Shown here in pieces: positions 8,203 through 17,933 of a DNA stretch of 64,000 nucleotides. A program made the translations under genes and the position numbers. Each line of letters starts with the position of its first letter. Position 1 is the stretch's first letter. Origin of the DNA: Alkalicoccus halolimnae (GTDB lineage Bacteria; Bacillota; Bacilli; Bacillales; Salisediminibacteriaceae); assembly GCF_008014775.2 (NCBI RefSeq), contig NZ_CP144914.1, positions 3,534,001-3,598,000 of the forward strand, written 5' to 3'. The notes under the pieces were generated by a model, which saw only the letters and a program-made list of their open reading frames with translations, ran no database searches and had not been told where the DNA came from.

Positions 8203-9783
8203 TTAAAACACCCTTTCTACAAAACGTTCCATGCGTGCAATAATTTCTCTGACACGGAAAGGTTTCAGCATGTAATCGTCTGCTCCGAGTTCAAGAGCCC
8301 GGGCCACTTCTGCTTCACTTTTCCTTGCTGTAAGCATTGAGATCAGGATCCCTTCTTTCGGATAGCTCTGCCGGATTTTTTTAAGGACTTCGATTCCGTC
8401 TATTTTTGGCATCATCCGGTCAAGCAGAATAAAGAAAGCCTCTCCTTCCCGGTACCAGTCACTCTCCAGAAAAGCTTCTCCGTCCTCATAGCTTCGAAAG
8501 CGGATCGTTTTCCCGCCGAGCGTTGTTCTGCGGGAAAGGTAATGCTTCATCATGTCGCGGACTACTTCATCGTCATCAACTGTAATGACGTTGAGCACAT
8601 GGCGTTCGGAACTGTCCGGATTCTCCTGTTTTTTCATTTGCTTACCCGCAGATGAAGCTTCCCAGAGAAGCCGCTCCGCTTCTGTTAAGATTTCTCTTGA
8701 GAGAGCTGCAGCGTCCGTTACTTCCACTTCCACGGCGGAAAATTGCAGGGAAAGGTCCGGATGTTGAGGTACCGGTGAACGGTGGAGGTGCGCACGCAGC
8801 TGCTTCGTTAATTCCTGAGCCCGGGCTTTTGCCGTCTGGGGAAGGAGTAAAGCAAACTTTCGTTCATGAATCCGGAAAATGGCGTCTCCGTCACGAAAGG
8901 ATTGATCTATACAGTGAACAAAATGGGTAAGGGCCGCATCCCCGGCCTCGTAACCAAACGTTTCGTTCACGTTTCGAAAGCCGCGAAGCGAAAATAAGAG
9001 CATTGTACAACGTTCCATTTCTCCGCGCTGCAGCCGTTCTTTATTGGCAGCTAGTTCCTGATCCATAAATCGAAGATTGCCTGCTCCCGTCAGTTCGTCC
9101 ACGAGCGAGGAGGCGCGAATCCTCTCCTTCATCTCCAGGCGGTTGTTTAAAAAAGGAAGGAACAATTCTTTATTAATCGGTTTGCCTAAGAAATCGGTGA
9201 TCCCCATATCGTAAGCACGGATCTTATGTTTATTGTCAGCCGAAGCACTCAGAGCGATCACCGGTGTGAACTCCTGCCTCGCCTTCTTTACCATCTGTTC
9301 AAATATACCGGCGTGCCCTTCTTCCGGGAGGAAATAATCAAGAATAACAAGGGACGGATGCAGCTTGTAAAAAAGCTCAATCCCCTTTCCTCCATCGACC
9401 GCAATGACGGCTTCGTATCCGTTATCCTGAAGCATGTCCTTTAAATAGGCGGCAAATTCGGCTTCATCGTCCACGATCAGCACGAGCGGTTTTTTTAAGG
9501 GGCTTTCTTTTGAAGGCATCTCTGTATATGTAAGATCTGGTAATATCACCTGAAACAGCTCGTGCCATTCTGCTTCGCTCCAGACTTTCGGCGAATGTTC
9601 GTCCAATGAGTTCAGGTTCTCCGCCGCCGCATCGTGAATGCTTTTCATGCCAATTGTCCCGGCTGTGCCTTTCAAATTGTGAAAAAAGCGGTACAGTTCC
9701 GGTTCTTCCACCTTTCCCTGCTGCTTCCAGCGGTGAAGGTTCTCTTCAATTCTGTCGTAGATGAGACGCTGATACTTCTCCAT
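8203..9783 (-). CDS. Hpt-REC-degenerate GGDEF-REC phosphorelay protein
   Basis: A 526-residue multi-domain signalling protein and the first gene of the operon. Residues 1-80 form an Hpt domain with phospho-His35 in HNLKGTAG. A first receiver (about 92-210) has phospho-acceptor Asp149 (VILDYF). A GGDEF-fold domain (about 220-385) keeps the fold signatures (DELTGAGN, NETFGYEAGDAAL) but its catalytic loop reads HERKF instead of GGDEF, so it should not make c-di-GMP. A second receiver (about 397-526) has Asp455 (LLDRMMP) and the TARK/LKPF switch residues. GGCGGAG precedes the ATG. The architecture suits a phosphorelay hub between the hybrid kinase and an output; there is no DNA-binding domain. 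Confidence 0.88.
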   Translation of the reverse strand: MEKYQRLIYDRIEENLHRWKQQGKVEEPELYRFFHNLKGTAGTIGMKSIHDAAAENLNSLDEHSPKVWSEAEWHELFQVILPDLTYTEMPSKESPLKKPLVLIVDDEAEFAAYLKDMLQDNGYEAVIAVDGGKGIELFYKLHPSLVILDYFLPEEGHAGIFEQMVKKARQEFTPVIALSASADNKHKIRAYDMGITDFLGKPINKELFLPFLNNRLEMKERIRASSLVDELTGAGNLRFMDQELAANKERLQRGEMERCTMLLFSLRGFRNVNETFGYEAGDAALTHFVHCIDQSFRDGDAIFRIHERKFALLLPQTAKARAQELTKQLRAHLHRSPVPQHPDLSLQFSAVEVEVTDAAALSREILTEAERLLWEASSAGKQMKKQENPDSSERHVLNVITVDDDEVVRDMMKHYLSRRTTLGGKTIRFRSYEDGEAFLESDWYREGEAFFILLDRMMPKIDGIEVLKKIRQSYPKEGILISMLTARKSEAEVARALELGADDYMLKPFRVREIIARMERFVERVF

Positions 9784-9802
9784 GATGACTCCGCCTTTCT
9801 AA

Positions 9803-10010
9803 AATGGCTGCCTTGAAAATAAAGTTGATAAGCGATGAACGGGCGCTTTCGTTTCCATGGGGGTGCAGGGCCGGCCACAGCTGATTCCGTCCTCCCTTCC
9901 GTCGGGCAGGATGGATCTTCGGCTCGTCCGTCATCGCCTCGGAGGCGCCCCATGGCCACTCCAGCGCCCAGTAAAAATATAGAGCAGGAGCTGCTTTCTA
10001 ATAACGAAGA
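9803..10010 (+). repeat. Family A palindromic repeat, copy A2
   Basis: Starts at GGCTGCCTTGAAAATAAAG, carries GCGCTTTCGTTTCCATGGG, an interrupted central hairpin (ATTCCGTCCT facing AGGATGGAT), GGATCTTCGGCTCGTCC and GGAGGCGCCCCATGG. The core is diverged from A1. Sequence similarity to copy A6 continues past it to about 10110 (CCTTCATGGTGCA...TTTTGCATGAG...CTCTGTTAAAGCTCCG). Confidence 0.75.
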
Positions 10011-10069
10011 TTCCGTTTAATCATCAACCATTCCTATAGAAGGCCATTTTCACCCTTCATGGTGCATGG

Positions 10070-10150
10070 TTTTTGCATGAGAGTCTCTGTTAAAGCTCCG
10101 TGTTGTTTTTAGAGTTCCTGCGGCTTCGGGAAAACTGCTTCCTTGAAGCT
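10070..10150 (+). repeat. Family B left-end fragment
   Basis: CTGTTAAAGCTCCGTGTTG followed by GAGTTCCTGCGGCTTC matches the left end of the complete family B element at 25777. The rest is deleted. Confidence 0.6.
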
Positions 10151-10275
10151 TGTTTCGTACGTAGAAAGTTCCGGAACTCTATCATGAATCTATAACATTA
10201 TATTACCATATTCCACCTTTTTATTCTTAAGTAAGCGCATACAGGAAATTTACTTCCCATTTTCCTTTCCTATGG

Positions 10276-10304
10276 TTGTTTTATTAGGCAAATCCCTCTA
10301 TAAT
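10276..10304 (+). promoter_or_regulatory. hom-thrC-thrB promoter
   Basis: TTGTTT (10276-10281), a 17-base spacer and a perfect TATAAT (10299-10304) form a sigma-A type promoter about 60 bases before hom. I see no T-box or other obvious riboswitch in the short leader. Confidence 0.75.
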
Positions 10305-10364
10305 GTCCTTTATACAAATACATTTGTTCTTTAATTAGAGACATCTATCAGGAGTGATCGTTGC

Positions 10365-11663
10365 ATGACACAGCAGATGAATATCGGCCTGCTCGGATTC
10401 GGAACAGTAGGCACAGGAGTACTTGAAATTGTTGAACAGCACCAGGATAAGCTGGCGCACCAGATCGGAGCATCCGTGAAAGTGAAAAGGATTCTCGTCA
10501 ATGACCTTCATAAAGACCGCGGCAGTCTTGTAACGAAAGACCAGCTGACGGATAACATTGACGACATTATAAATGACGAAGAAATTGATGCCGTCGTAGA
10601 AGTGATGGGCGGTATTGAAGATGCCCGCCTGTATATGAAGAGAGCGCTCGAAAGCGGCAAGCATGTCGTGACCGCCAACAAAGATGTTATGGCACTGTAT
10701 GGCAGTGAACTGCTGCAGATCGCCAACGAAAAAAAGTGCGATCTTTTCTATGAAGCAAGTGTCGCAGGCGGTATCCCGATTCTCCGCACGATTGTCGAAG
10801 GTCTCGCTTCCGACAGAATCACGAAAATGATGGGTATCGTCAACGGCACAACCAACTATATTCTTACCCAGATGACAAAAGAAGGGCGGCTTTATGACGA
10901 CGTCCTGAAAGAAGCACAGGCTCTCGGTTATGCAGAAGCAGACCCTACCGCCGACGTTGAAGGACTTGACGCGGCCCGGAAAATTGCTATTTTAGGAACG
11001 CTCGGTTTTTCAATGAACCTGGATCTCGATGATGTTTCCATCCGCGGCATCTCCAACGTGACGAGTCAGGACCTTGCCTACAGTAAACAGCTCGGCTATA
11101 CGATGAAGCTCGTCGGCATTGCCAACCGAAACGATGACAAAGTAGAAGTAAGCGTCCAGCCGACACTCGTACCGCACGACCATCCGCTCGCTTCCGTGGA
11201 TGACGAGTTCAACGCAGTTTACGTGTACGGCGAAGCAGTCGGCGAGACGATGTTTTACGGACCGGGTGCAGGTAAACTGCCGACAGCAACCGCCGTCGTC
11301 TCCGACCTGGTCGAAGTATTGAAAAACAAGAGACTCGGTGTGAACGGCAATTCCGCCATCATCCCGCAGTTCGAGAAAAAGTTAAAAACACCGGAAGAAA
11401 TTCATTCCAAATACTTTTTACGCATTCATGCAAAGGATATTCCAGGAACCTTTGCTTCCCTGACAGCGTTGTTTCATAAAAATAATATAAGCCTCGAAAA
11501 AATTCTCCAGGTACCGCTGAATGAAGGAAAACTGGCAGAAATTATCGTTGTTACCCATGAAGTATCGAAAAAAGACTATGATTACGTACTCGAACGATTA
11601 AAAGAAGAAGACGTCGTAGTGGAAGTGAAAAGCAGCTACCGAGCGGAAGGAGAAATGAAATAA
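10365..11663 (+). CDS. hom: Homoserine dehydrogenase
   Basis: A 432-residue NAD(P)H-dependent enzyme converting aspartate semialdehyde to homoserine at the branch to threonine and methionine. The N-terminal Rossmann motif GFGTVGTGV is at residues about 9-17, the conserved catalytic region includes [10 protein letters not shown] and NGTTNYIL, and the C-terminus carries an ACT domain (about 350-425, starting [14 protein letters not shown]) typical of Gram-positive Hom with threonine feedback control. Length is normal. The ATG is preceded by AGGAGTGATC. It is the first gene of hom-thrC-thrB; its stop overlaps the start of thrC. Confidence 0.97.
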   Translation: MTQQMNIGLLGFGTVGTGVLEIVEQHQDKLAHQIGASVKVKRILVNDLHKDRGSLVTKDQLTDNIDDIINDEEIDAVVEVMGGIEDARLYMKRALESGKHVVTANKDVMALYGSELLQIANEKKCDLFYEASVAGGIPILRTIVEGLASDRITKMMGIVNGTTNYILTQMTKEGRLYDDVLKEAQALGYAEADPTADVEGLDAARKIAILGTLGFSMNLDLDDVSIRGISNVTSQDLAYSKQLGYTMKLVGIANRNDDKVEVSVQPTLVPHDHPLASVDDEFNAVYVYGEAVGETMFYGPGAGKLPTATAVVSDLVEVLKNKRLGVNGNSAIIPQFEKKLKTPEEIHSKYFLRIHAKDIPGTFASLTALFHKNNISLEKILQVPLNEGKLAEIIVVTHEVSKKDYDYVLERLKEEDVVVEVKSSYRAEGEMK

Positions 11664-12727
11664 TGTTATGGCGAGGACTTCTTGAAGAATATAAAGCCTA
11701 TTTACCAGTCAACGAAAAAACACCGATGCTGTCCCTGCAGGAAGGAAATACCCCCCTTCTTCCTATGAAACACCTCTCCGAGAAACTCGGCGTGGAACTT
11801 TTCGTGAAGTATGACGGAGCTAACCCGACCGGCTCCTTTAAAGACCGGGGAATGGTGATGGCAGTAGCCAAGGCGAAAGAGTCCGGCAGTGAAGCGATCA
11901 TGTGCGCATCCACGGGAAACACCTCCGCTGCCGCTGCTGCTTACGCCGCACAGGCGAAGATGCGCTGTCTCGTCGTTATTCCGGACGGCAAAATCGCCAT
12001 GGGCAAGCTCGCCCAGGCTGTCGTTTACGGAGCTGAAATCGTCAGTATCGAAGGCAACTTTGACAACGCTCTGCAGATGGTACGCAACCTTGAAAAGCAG
12101 ACACCGATTTCCCTCGTCAATTCCGTGAACCCTTACCGCATCGAAGGCCAGAAAACGTCTGCGTTTGAAATCTGCGACGCGCTCGGAAGCGCCCCGGATA
12201 TTTTAACGATTCCGGTCGGCAATGCCGGGAATATTACCGCCTACTGGAAAGGGTTCAAAGAGTATCACGAGGCGAAAAAGACAGGCCTTCCGCAGATGCG
12301 CGGTTTTGAAGCAGAGGGCTCCGCTGCAATCGTCCGTAACGAAATTATCGATCAGCCGGAGACTGTAGCGACCGCCATCCGTATCGGCAACCCGGCCAGC
12401 TGGGATAAAGCAGTAAACGCTGCCGACGAATCCCACGGCAAAATTGATATGGTAACCGATGAGGAGATCATTGAGGCTTACAAGCTTCTGGCGAGAGAAG
12501 AAGGCGTTTTTGCAGAACCTGCTTCTGCTGCTTCCATCGCAGGATTAATCAAGCAGATTGAATCCGGCGAAATTAAAAAAGGATCCCGCGTCGTTTCCGT
12601 GCTCACAGGAAATGGCCTGAAAGATCCAAACACAGCGATTGATACTGCACTGATCCAGCCGACAAAACTGCCGAACGAAGAACAAGTCGTTTTCGATCAT
12701 CTACTAGGGCGGGTGAAAGCTACATGA
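11663..12727 (+). CDS. thrC: Threonine synthase
   Basis: A 354-residue PLP enzyme of the tryptophan-synthase-beta fold that converts O-phosphohomoserine to threonine. The PLP lysine lies in [11 protein letters not shown] (about residues 54-64) and the phosphate-binding glycine-rich loop reads PVGNAGN. Length matches the short Bacillus type. It overlaps hom by one base (TAATG) and thrB by four (ATGA), which indicates translational coupling in one operon. Confidence 0.97.
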   Translation: MLWRGLLEEYKAYLPVNEKTPMLSLQEGNTPLLPMKHLSEKLGVELFVKYDGANPTGSFKDRGMVMAVAKAKESGSEAIMCASTGNTSAAAAAYAAQAKMRCLVVIPDGKIAMGKLAQAVVYGAEIVSIEGNFDNALQMVRNLEKQTPISLVNSVNPYRIEGQKTSAFEICDALGSAPDILTIPVGNAGNITAYWKGFKEYHEAKKTGLPQMRGFEAEGSAAIVRNEIIDQPETVATAIRIGNPASWDKAVNAADESHGKIDMVTDEEIIEAYKLLAREEGVFAEPASAASIAGLIKQIESGEIKKGSRVVSVLTGNGLKDPNTAIDTALIQPTKLPNEEQVVFDHLLGRVKAT

Positions 12728-13653
12728 GCAGACAATGGAAAATCCGCGTCCCGGCAAGCACAGCGAATTTAGGACCGGGATTTGACTCAGTTGGAATGGC
12801 GCTCAGCAAATATTTAACGTTACACGTGAAACAATCGCAGGAATGGCTCTTTGAAGGAAACTCCGAGCACCTCGAAGGCATTCCAAAAGGTAAAGAAAAT
12901 TTGATCTATATCATTGCGGACTGGGTCGCTGCAAAGTACGAAGTCGAGCTTCCTGCCGCCCACGTAAAGATGGAAAGTGACATTCCTCTTTCCCGTGGAT
13001 TTGGCAGCAGCGCTACAGCGATCGTTGCCGGGGTCGAATTAGTTGATCAGCTATGTAACCTGGAAATGACAAAGGAAGATAAAGCCCACTGGGCAAGCCT
13101 TTATGAAGGGCATCCCGACAATGTGGTTCCTTCTATCTACGGGGGCCTTGTCATTGGAAGCCAGTTTGAAGAAGATACTCATCTCGTTCATGCTGGCGTT
13201 CCTACCGTCGACCTTGTGGCAGTAATTCCGTCCTATGAGCTCAGCACGAAAGAATCACGGGACACGCTCCCGGAAGGCTTCACTTATAAAGCAGCCGTCG
13301 CTGCAAGCAGCATTGCTAACGTCCTCGTTGCAGCAATTCTTCAGGATAACTGGAAGCTTGCCGGGGAAGTAATGAAAAAAGATCTGTTTCACCGTCCGTA
13401 CCGCCTCCCTTCCATTCCGGAATGGCAGCGCGCGGAGCTTCTGATGGAAGAGCTGCCGGTTTATGGCGCTACACTCAGCGGTGCAGGTCCGATCATTCTT
13501 TTCTTCGTACCGAAAGGAAAAGGAAAAGAAGTACAGCTTCAGCTCCGTTCCCATTATCAGGAGCAGGTCGTTGAGCAGGTGAGCGTGGATGCTGATGGCT
13601 CAACTGTAGAAGTCATTGAAGCGGATCGTGCGGCATTTGCGGCAAAGCGGTAG
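12724..13653 (+). CDS. thrB: Homoserine kinase
   Basis: A 309-residue GHMP-family kinase phosphorylating homoserine to O-phosphohomoserine. The N-terminal [13 protein letters not shown] motif and the ATP-binding [12 protein letters not shown] loop (about residues 91-102) are clear, and the C-terminal GAGP motif (SGAGPIILF) is present. Last gene of the operon, followed at once by a strong bidirectional terminator. Confidence 0.97.
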   Translation: MSRQWKIRVPASTANLGPGFDSVGMALSKYLTLHVKQSQEWLFEGNSEHLEGIPKGKENLIYIIADWVAAKYEVELPAAHVKMESDIPLSRGFGSSATAIVAGVELVDQLCNLEMTKEDKAHWASLYEGHPDNVVPSIYGGLVIGSQFEEDTHLVHAGVPTVDLVAVIPSYELSTKESRDTLPEGFTYKAAVAASSIANVLVAAILQDNWKLAGEVMKKDLFHRPYRLPSIPEWQRAELLMEELPVYGATLSGAGPIILFFVPKGKGKEVQLQLRSHYQEQVVEQVSVDADGSTVEVIEADRAAFAAKR

Positions 13654-13663
13654 CAGACAATAT

Positions 13664-13699
13664 AAAAAGGGCCTGTCCGGAATCCGGACGGGCCCTTTT
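13664..13699. terminator. Bidirectional terminator, thrB / DoxX
   Basis: AAAAGGGCCTGTCCGG faces CCGGACGGGCCCTTTT across a three-base loop, a 16-pair stem with one G-U. The A and T flanks let it serve both the thrB operon and the convergent DoxX gene that ends at 13702. Confidence 0.93.
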
Positions 13700-13701
13700 C
13701 T

Positions 13702-14220
13702 TTATGCAGCTTTTTTCTTCGGATGCGGAATGTGATCCTGAATCCAGTCACGGGCAAGCACGTGTGTGCGAAGGTAAGGGATCACCCAGCGGTCACCGCC
13801 GAAGCGGCCGGCATTGGCTCCAGCTGCAAGGATGAAAATCGTAAGGAGCACGAGAAGCGGGTTAGTGCTGATCGTACCTGCAAACAGAAACGCAAAGTTC
13901 ATGGTGACACCGAAGAAGGCAGCGGCAGTTGTGAAAATACCGAGAATCAGACCAAGTCCGACGAGAAGCTCTCCCCAGGCAACCATAAAACTGAACAGCC
14001 CGGCATTTGGTACAGCTATATTTTCAATAAAGGCATAATATGTTGGATAAGTAGCGGCTACTTCTTCACTGGCAAGAACACCCTGCAGGTAACCTCCGGC
14101 ATCAAATCCTCCGGTGACTTTCCCCCACCCTGCGGTGAGCCAGGCCCAGCCGAGATACAAACGAATAAAAACTAAAGCACCAGCAGCATAACGATTGTTT
14201 CGCAGAAAATTCATAAACAT
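13702..14220 (-). CDS. DoxX family membrane protein
   Basis: A 172-residue protein with about four membrane helices and the DoxX signature near its N-terminus (FIRLYLGWAWLTAGWGKV). DoxX proteins are small quinone-linked or redox-associated membrane proteins; some are subunits of thiosulfate:quinone oxidoreductase, while the Bacillus members are of unknown function. A basic tail (HPKKKAA) ends it. I chose the ATG at 14220 because AGGAGG lies eight bases upstream; the longer frame to 14286 lacks a site. It is a single gene. Confidence 0.85.
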   Translation of the reverse strand: MFMNFLRNNRYAAGALVFIRLYLGWAWLTAGWGKVTGGFDAGGYLQGVLASEEVAATYPTYYAFIENIAVPNAGLFSFMVAWGELLVGLGLILGIFTTAAAFFGVTMNFAFLFAGTISTNPLLVLLTIFILAAGANAGRFGGDRWVIPYLRTHVLARDWIQDHIPHPKKKAA

Positions 14221-14485
14221 AATTAATTCCTCCTGAATAAGTTTTTTAATAAGTAGGAGAAAAGCTGCTGGAGTTTCTTTCGTCATTTCGGCCGCCGGGA
14301 TCCTTCGGCGGATTCTGGTTCGCCAGAGAATGCTGTTTTGAAGCAGTTAGAATGTTCTCTGTTTGTTTGTGAAGTTTTGAGCAGCTTTTCTATATGTTTA
14401 TAATAGCATAGTTATGTGAATTATTGAGCATGATAGTTGTGTCTATTATGTGAAATATTGAACAAGTGTTATTAATTTATAGAGA

Positions 14486-14625
14486 GGAATGATTTCCACT
14501 GCAGGCGGACGCTTTCCGTGGGGCTCGTCTTCAACTAATTCTGTCTCCGCTTCGCTGCGTTAGAATGGATTTTCAGACTTCGCTGATCCCACTGGAGTCG
14601 CCGCCTTCTGTTTCAATCATCCAGC
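14486..14625 (+). repeat. Family A' palindromic repeat, copy A'1
   Basis: Bounded by GATTTCCACTGCAGGCGG and an inverted CCGCCTTCTGTTTCAATC, so the ends pair. Inside are GACGCTTTCCGTGGGGCTCG, TTCAACTAATTCT, a hairpin with outer arms ATTCT (14538-14542) and AGAAT (14562-14566), TTTCAGACTTCGCT and GGAGTCGCCGCC. A second copy is at 54798; family A shares the same core words. Confidence 0.8.
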
Positions 14626-14830
14626 TTTTTTTCGACGAAAGAACTGTACCATTGTTTAAAAATATTCATATAATCGGCAGGAAATATTTTATGAGATTGA
14701 TTCATCTATTTAGATTAAATTGAACACAGAGAAACGAAAAAATAGTAAATATTTTCTTTTTTACACTATATTGGATAAAAATGTTATGATTGTATATGTT
14801 AATTTCAATAAATATCAGGGGGAAAAATAC

Positions 14831-15586
14831 ATGAAAAAGTTTGGAATAGGCTTATCGATAGCAGCATTATTAACAGTGGCTGCCTGCGGTAGTGAGGGCG
14901 CCAATGAAGCGGCCAATGCAGATAGTGAAAGCAGCAATGGAAATAATGAGGAAACAAGTGAATCAAACAATGACTCAAGCAATGAAGCTGAAGAAAATGA
15001 TACGGAGAACAATTCAGATAATGCAGAAGCAGACGAAGAAGCTGAAGAGGTAAACAACGAAGTCAATGAAGATACAGAAGAAGTTACTGACGAGGTCGCT
15101 GAAGAAGGCTGGGAAACTTCTGTTGGCGAAACGGTAGAAAATGAAGGAGGTACTTTTACTCTTCATGCTAGACAAGATGACATAGATACGGCAGAAACAG
15201 GACCCGTTGTAATGGAGATTGAGCAAGTTAATGCTGCGTCAGGAGAGTTATCGCCTGACCTGGCAGCGATGATGGAAACTGAGAACATAGAATACGTGCA
15301 GATGGACATCACTGTAGAAAATACAGGGGAAGAAGATATTACTTTCTATGCCAGTCAGGCTACTATCGCGACCAGTACAGGAGAACAGTTAGAGTCTGAT
15401 ATGTGGATGTCTGATCATATCGATGGTGAAATGATGAGCGGCACTTCCCATAGTGGATCATTCTTTTTCATATTAGAGAATTCTAACGCAGAAGATATAG
15501 AAAACGTACGGATTACCTGGTCCGCTCCCCATGATGAAGATTTTAATGATATTGGTGAAGAAGTAGATATAGAAGTATCTTTCTGA
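14831..15586 (+). CDS. DUF4352-type acidic lipoprotein
   Basis: A 251-residue secreted lipoprotein. The start at 14831 is preceded by CAGGGGGA and gives a clean signal peptide with lipobox LTVAAC, so Cys at about residue 18 would be lipidated and the protein anchored outside the membrane. A linker of about 80 residues rich in Glu, Asn, Asp and Ser follows. The C-terminal 130 residues resemble the DUF4352 immunoglobulin-like domain (VGETVENEGGTFTLH, then a V-x-M-D-I-T-V-E-N-T-G strand). The function of such lipoproteins is unknown. The coding sequence is AT-richer than the flanking operons. A related extracellular domain is encoded at 20635. Confidence 0.8.
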   Translation: MKKFGIGLSIAALLTVAACGSEGANEAANADSESSNGNNEETSESNNDSSNEAEENDTENNSDNAEADEEAEEVNNEVNEDTEEVTDEVAEEGWETSVGETVENEGGTFTLHARQDDIDTAETGPVVMEIEQVNAASGELSPDLAAMMETENIEYVQMDITVENTGEEDITFYASQATIATSTGEQLESDMWMSDHIDGEMMSGTSHSGSFFFILENSNAEDIENVRITWSAPHDEDFNDIGEEVDIEVSF

Positions 15587-15810
15587 CAACAATAAAATAA
15601 CTTAACTCAAGTTTGATGATAATCGTATCTGTAGAATTGCTTCCATACGTTGTTATAAGAAAAATATTCCCGAAAATCGTCAATGATCTCCACTTCGAAT
15701 CGACGCCCAGGGACACAAGTTCGAGCAAAAGAGAGGTCTCTCAACGGCAGGTCAGTTGCAACGAAGTCATTCGTAATAACTACAGCAAACATTAACAGGT
15801 TTGAATTTAA
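15587..15810. other. Intergenic stretch, unassigned ORF remnants
   Basis: The minus strand holds a 61-codon ORF (15792-15607) and an overlapping 61-codon ORF in another frame (15728-15543). Neither has a ribosome binding site or a motif I recognise. The segment ends in the terminator at 15811. It may be a decayed mobile-element end, but nothing here proves that. Confidence 0.3.
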
Positions 15811-15846
15811 AAGGGCCGTCTCAGAAACACTTTTGAGACGGCCCTT
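15811..15846. terminator. Bidirectional terminator, lipoprotein / PTS operon
   Basis: AAGGGCCGTCTCA (15811-15823) pairs perfectly with TGAGACGGCCCTT (15834-15846) over a ten-base loop, with A/T flanks. It lies between the lipoprotein gene and the convergent end of the PTS operon. Confidence 0.9.
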
Positions 15847-15873
15847 AATTTTAAAAGCTATTTGTGAACTGTA

Positions 15874-17142
15874 TCAGCCACCGAAAAGATTCGCCAGGGC
15901 GCCAACCAGAATACCGATGACTCCGAAGTCGGAATCCCCGAACGTAGTGTTTTCAAACCCAAGATTTCCAAGTACCGGGAGGAGGAAAGCTGGAATGAAG
16001 CTGATAAGAATCCCATTTGTGAATCCCCCTGCAGCTGCACCTATTCGTCCTCCTACTGCGTTCCCGAATACGCCCGCTCCCGCTCCGGTAAAGAAGTGCG
16101 GCACGAGACCCGGGATGATGAGGGCCAGCGAGAAAATGCCGAGCATGAACATCCCAATCAAGCCGCCTATAAAGCTGCAGATAAAGCCGATGATTACAGC
16201 TGTCGGCGCATAAGGGAAAATGATTGGCACGTCTAGTGCCGGTTTCGCACCCGGAACAAGTTTTTCTGCAATTCCTTTAAAAGCAGGGACAATTTCAGTC
16301 AGAATCATACGAACTCCATACATGATAATGCTGAAGCCGGCTGCAAACGTAATTCCCTGCATTAATCCGAACATGATGTAGTTCTGGTCTCCCGCATAAG
16401 TACCAACGACTTCTGGTCCGGCGATAATAACCAAAATCAGAAACATGATTACCATTGTTAGTGCTGTGGAAATCAATGAGTCCCTTAAAAAAGACCACTG
16501 CTCGGGAATTTTAATGTCTTCTGTTGTCTTCTTCTCGTTACCGACAGCCTTAGCTACCAGTCCTGCAGAGACGTAGCCGATTGTTCCAAAATGACCGATG
16601 GCAATCTCATTCCCGCCTGTTATTTTTCGCATGAACGGCTGTGCAAGTGCTGGCATCAAAACCATGACCCCCCCTAAAATAAGAGAGCCTGTCGTAACAA
16701 GGGCAACCCCGCTCATTCCAGCCGTTCCAAGCACTGCAGACAGCAACGCTGCCATGAAGAACGTATGGTGTCCAGTCAAAAAGATATATTTCAGAGGAGT
16801 AAACCTTGCGTAAAGAATGTTTGCAAGGAAGCCAAATCCCATGATCAGAGCGGTTTCGGTACCAAGCGTCTGCTGAGCGAGAGCGACGATCGCCTCGTTA
16901 TTCGGAATGACCCCCTGTATCTCAAACCGATCCTGAATGATCCCCCCAAGTGAATCAAGTGAGCCAATAATGACACCCGCACCGGCCCCAAGTATTAGAA
17001 ATCCAATAATACTCTTTGTTGTGCCGGAAAATACTTTTGAAAAGTTAGCCCGCTGCAGCAGCAGCCCAATCATAACTATCAGGCCGACAAGCACTTCCGG
17101 CAGACTCAATATCTCATTCATTAAGAACTCAAAGAATTCCAT
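15874..17142 (-). CDS. PTS ascorbate-type EIIC permease
   Basis: A 422-residue polytopic membrane protein of the UlaA/SgaT (ascorbate-galactitol) EIIC family, the sugar-translocating subunit of a phosphotransferase system. Many Gly/Ala-rich membrane helices are visible, and loops such as TGHHTFFMAALL and GGNEIAIGHFGTIGY are family-like. It is the last gene of the order regulator-EIIA-EIIB-EIIC and lies 18 bases after EIIB. No ascorbate-6-phosphate lactonase, decarboxylase or epimerase gene follows, so the substrate is assigned only by family. GGGGGATG precedes the start. Confidence 0.9.
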   Translation of the reverse strand: MEFFEFLMNEILSLPEVLVGLIVMIGLLLQRANFSKVFSGTTKSIIGFLILGAGAGVIIGSLDSLGGIIQDRFEIQGVIPNNEAIVALAQQTLGTETALIMGFGFLANILYARFTPLKYIFLTGHHTFFMAALLSAVLGTAGMSGVALVTTGSLILGGVMVLMPALAQPFMRKITGGNEIAIGHFGTIGYVSAGLVAKAVGNEKKTTEDIKIPEQWSFLRDSLISTALTMVIMFLILVIIAGPEVVGTYAGDQNYIMFGLMQGITFAAGFSIIMYGVRMILTEIVPAFKGIAEKLVPGAKPALDVPIIFPYAPTAVIIGFICSFIGGLIGMFMLGIFSLALIIPGLVPHFFTGAGAGVFGNAVGGRIGAAAGGFTNGILISFIPAFLLPVLGNLGFENTTFGDSDFGVIGILVGALANLFGG

Positions 17143-17160
17143 CCGTATTCATCCCCCTGC

Positions 17161-17433
17161 TTAGTTTTGGCTCAAAAATTCGTCGATTGCATTCTCCACT
17201 TCCTGTTCGCTTGCCATGTTAACGATGGCTTTTACAAACGCCCTTCCGCCCTGCAGCTGGGAAGCGAATTCATTATTTGTCAAAATCATGTCCGCCTGAA
17301 CACTCTGCGCTGTACTGAAATCGACCGCTTCCACGTCCGCCTTTACACCTTTATTCTTCAGCACTTTATCTGCAGTCATTTTCAACAGCAGACTTGATCC
17401 AAATCCCATTCCACATACACATAATACTTTCAT
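17161..17433 (-). CDS. PTS ascorbate-type EIIB
   Basis: A 90-residue soluble phosphocarrier of the lactose/cellobiose-like IIB fold in the ascorbate subgroup. The phospho-accepting cysteine is in CVCGMGFGSS, most likely Cys7. It passes phosphate from EIIA to the sugar carried by EIIC. Ribosome binding site AGAGGTGA. Gaps of 18 bases on either side show operon membership. Confidence 0.93.
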   Translation of the reverse strand: MKVLCVCGMGFGSSLLLKMTADKVLKNKGVKADVEAVDFSTAQSVQADMILTNNEFASQLQGGRAFVKAIVNMASEQEVENAIDEFLSQN

Positions 17434-17451
17434 CGCTCGTCACCTCTTCGT

Positions 17452-17910
17452 TTAGTTTTTGCTGCTGTAGAGCAGCTGTTGTATTTCCTTCTGTGATTCT
17501 GAATTCAAAAGACTGTTGATCAGCTCTTCATTGTCAATCCATCCTGAAATCGTCTGCAGCATGTTCAAATGCGACTCTGAATCCACCGCTGCCAGGCAGA
17601 TGAATACTCTAGCCTGCTTTTCCTCACCGCTGCTGTCGGCAGGAAATTCGACGTCCTGCTGAAATACTGTCAGTGCAACCCCCGCCTCTTTTACTCCATT
17701 TTCCGGCCTTGCGTGCGGCAGTGCCACGTTCGGCGCAATCAGAATATACGGCCCCAGCTGATTGATGTTTTCCACCATCGCCTCTGTATACTTTTTGGTT
17801 ACAGCTCCTTTCTTTATAAGTGGGGCAGCGCTCAAAGCTATTGCTTCCTGCCAGTTAACTTTCTCGTTAAACCACTGAATGCAGTTTTCGTCCAGCTGAT
17901 AATCACTCAT
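17452..17910 (-). CDS. PTS ascorbate-type EIIA
   Basis: A 152-residue EIIA of the mannitol/fructose class (PTS_EIIA_2 fold), with the phospho-histidine His66 in NVALPHARPENG. It takes phosphate from HPr and gives it to EIIB. GAGGTGAG precedes the ATG at 17910, 23 bases after the regulator stop. The neighbouring regulator also has a C-terminal EIIA-like domain, so this is the dedicated transport copy. Confidence 0.93.
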   Translation of the reverse strand: MSDYQLDENCIQWFNEKVNWQEAIALSAAPLIKKGAVTKKYTEAMVENINQLGPYILIAPNVALPHARPENGVKEAGVALTVFQQDVEFPADSSGEEKQARVFICLAAVDSESHLNMLQTISGWIDNEELINSLLNSESQKEIQQLLYSSKN

Positions 17911-17933
17911 CTATCTCTCACCTCATTGATTTA

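Noticed and set aside
10220..10235. cre-like word GTAAGCGCATACAG before hom
   Set aside because: At least two mismatches in conserved positions and upstream of the -35; too weak to call.
15607..15792. Transposase remnant downstream of the lipoprotein gene
   Set aside because: The 61-codon ORF has no DDE or other transposase motif that I can identify, and no inverted ends flank it.
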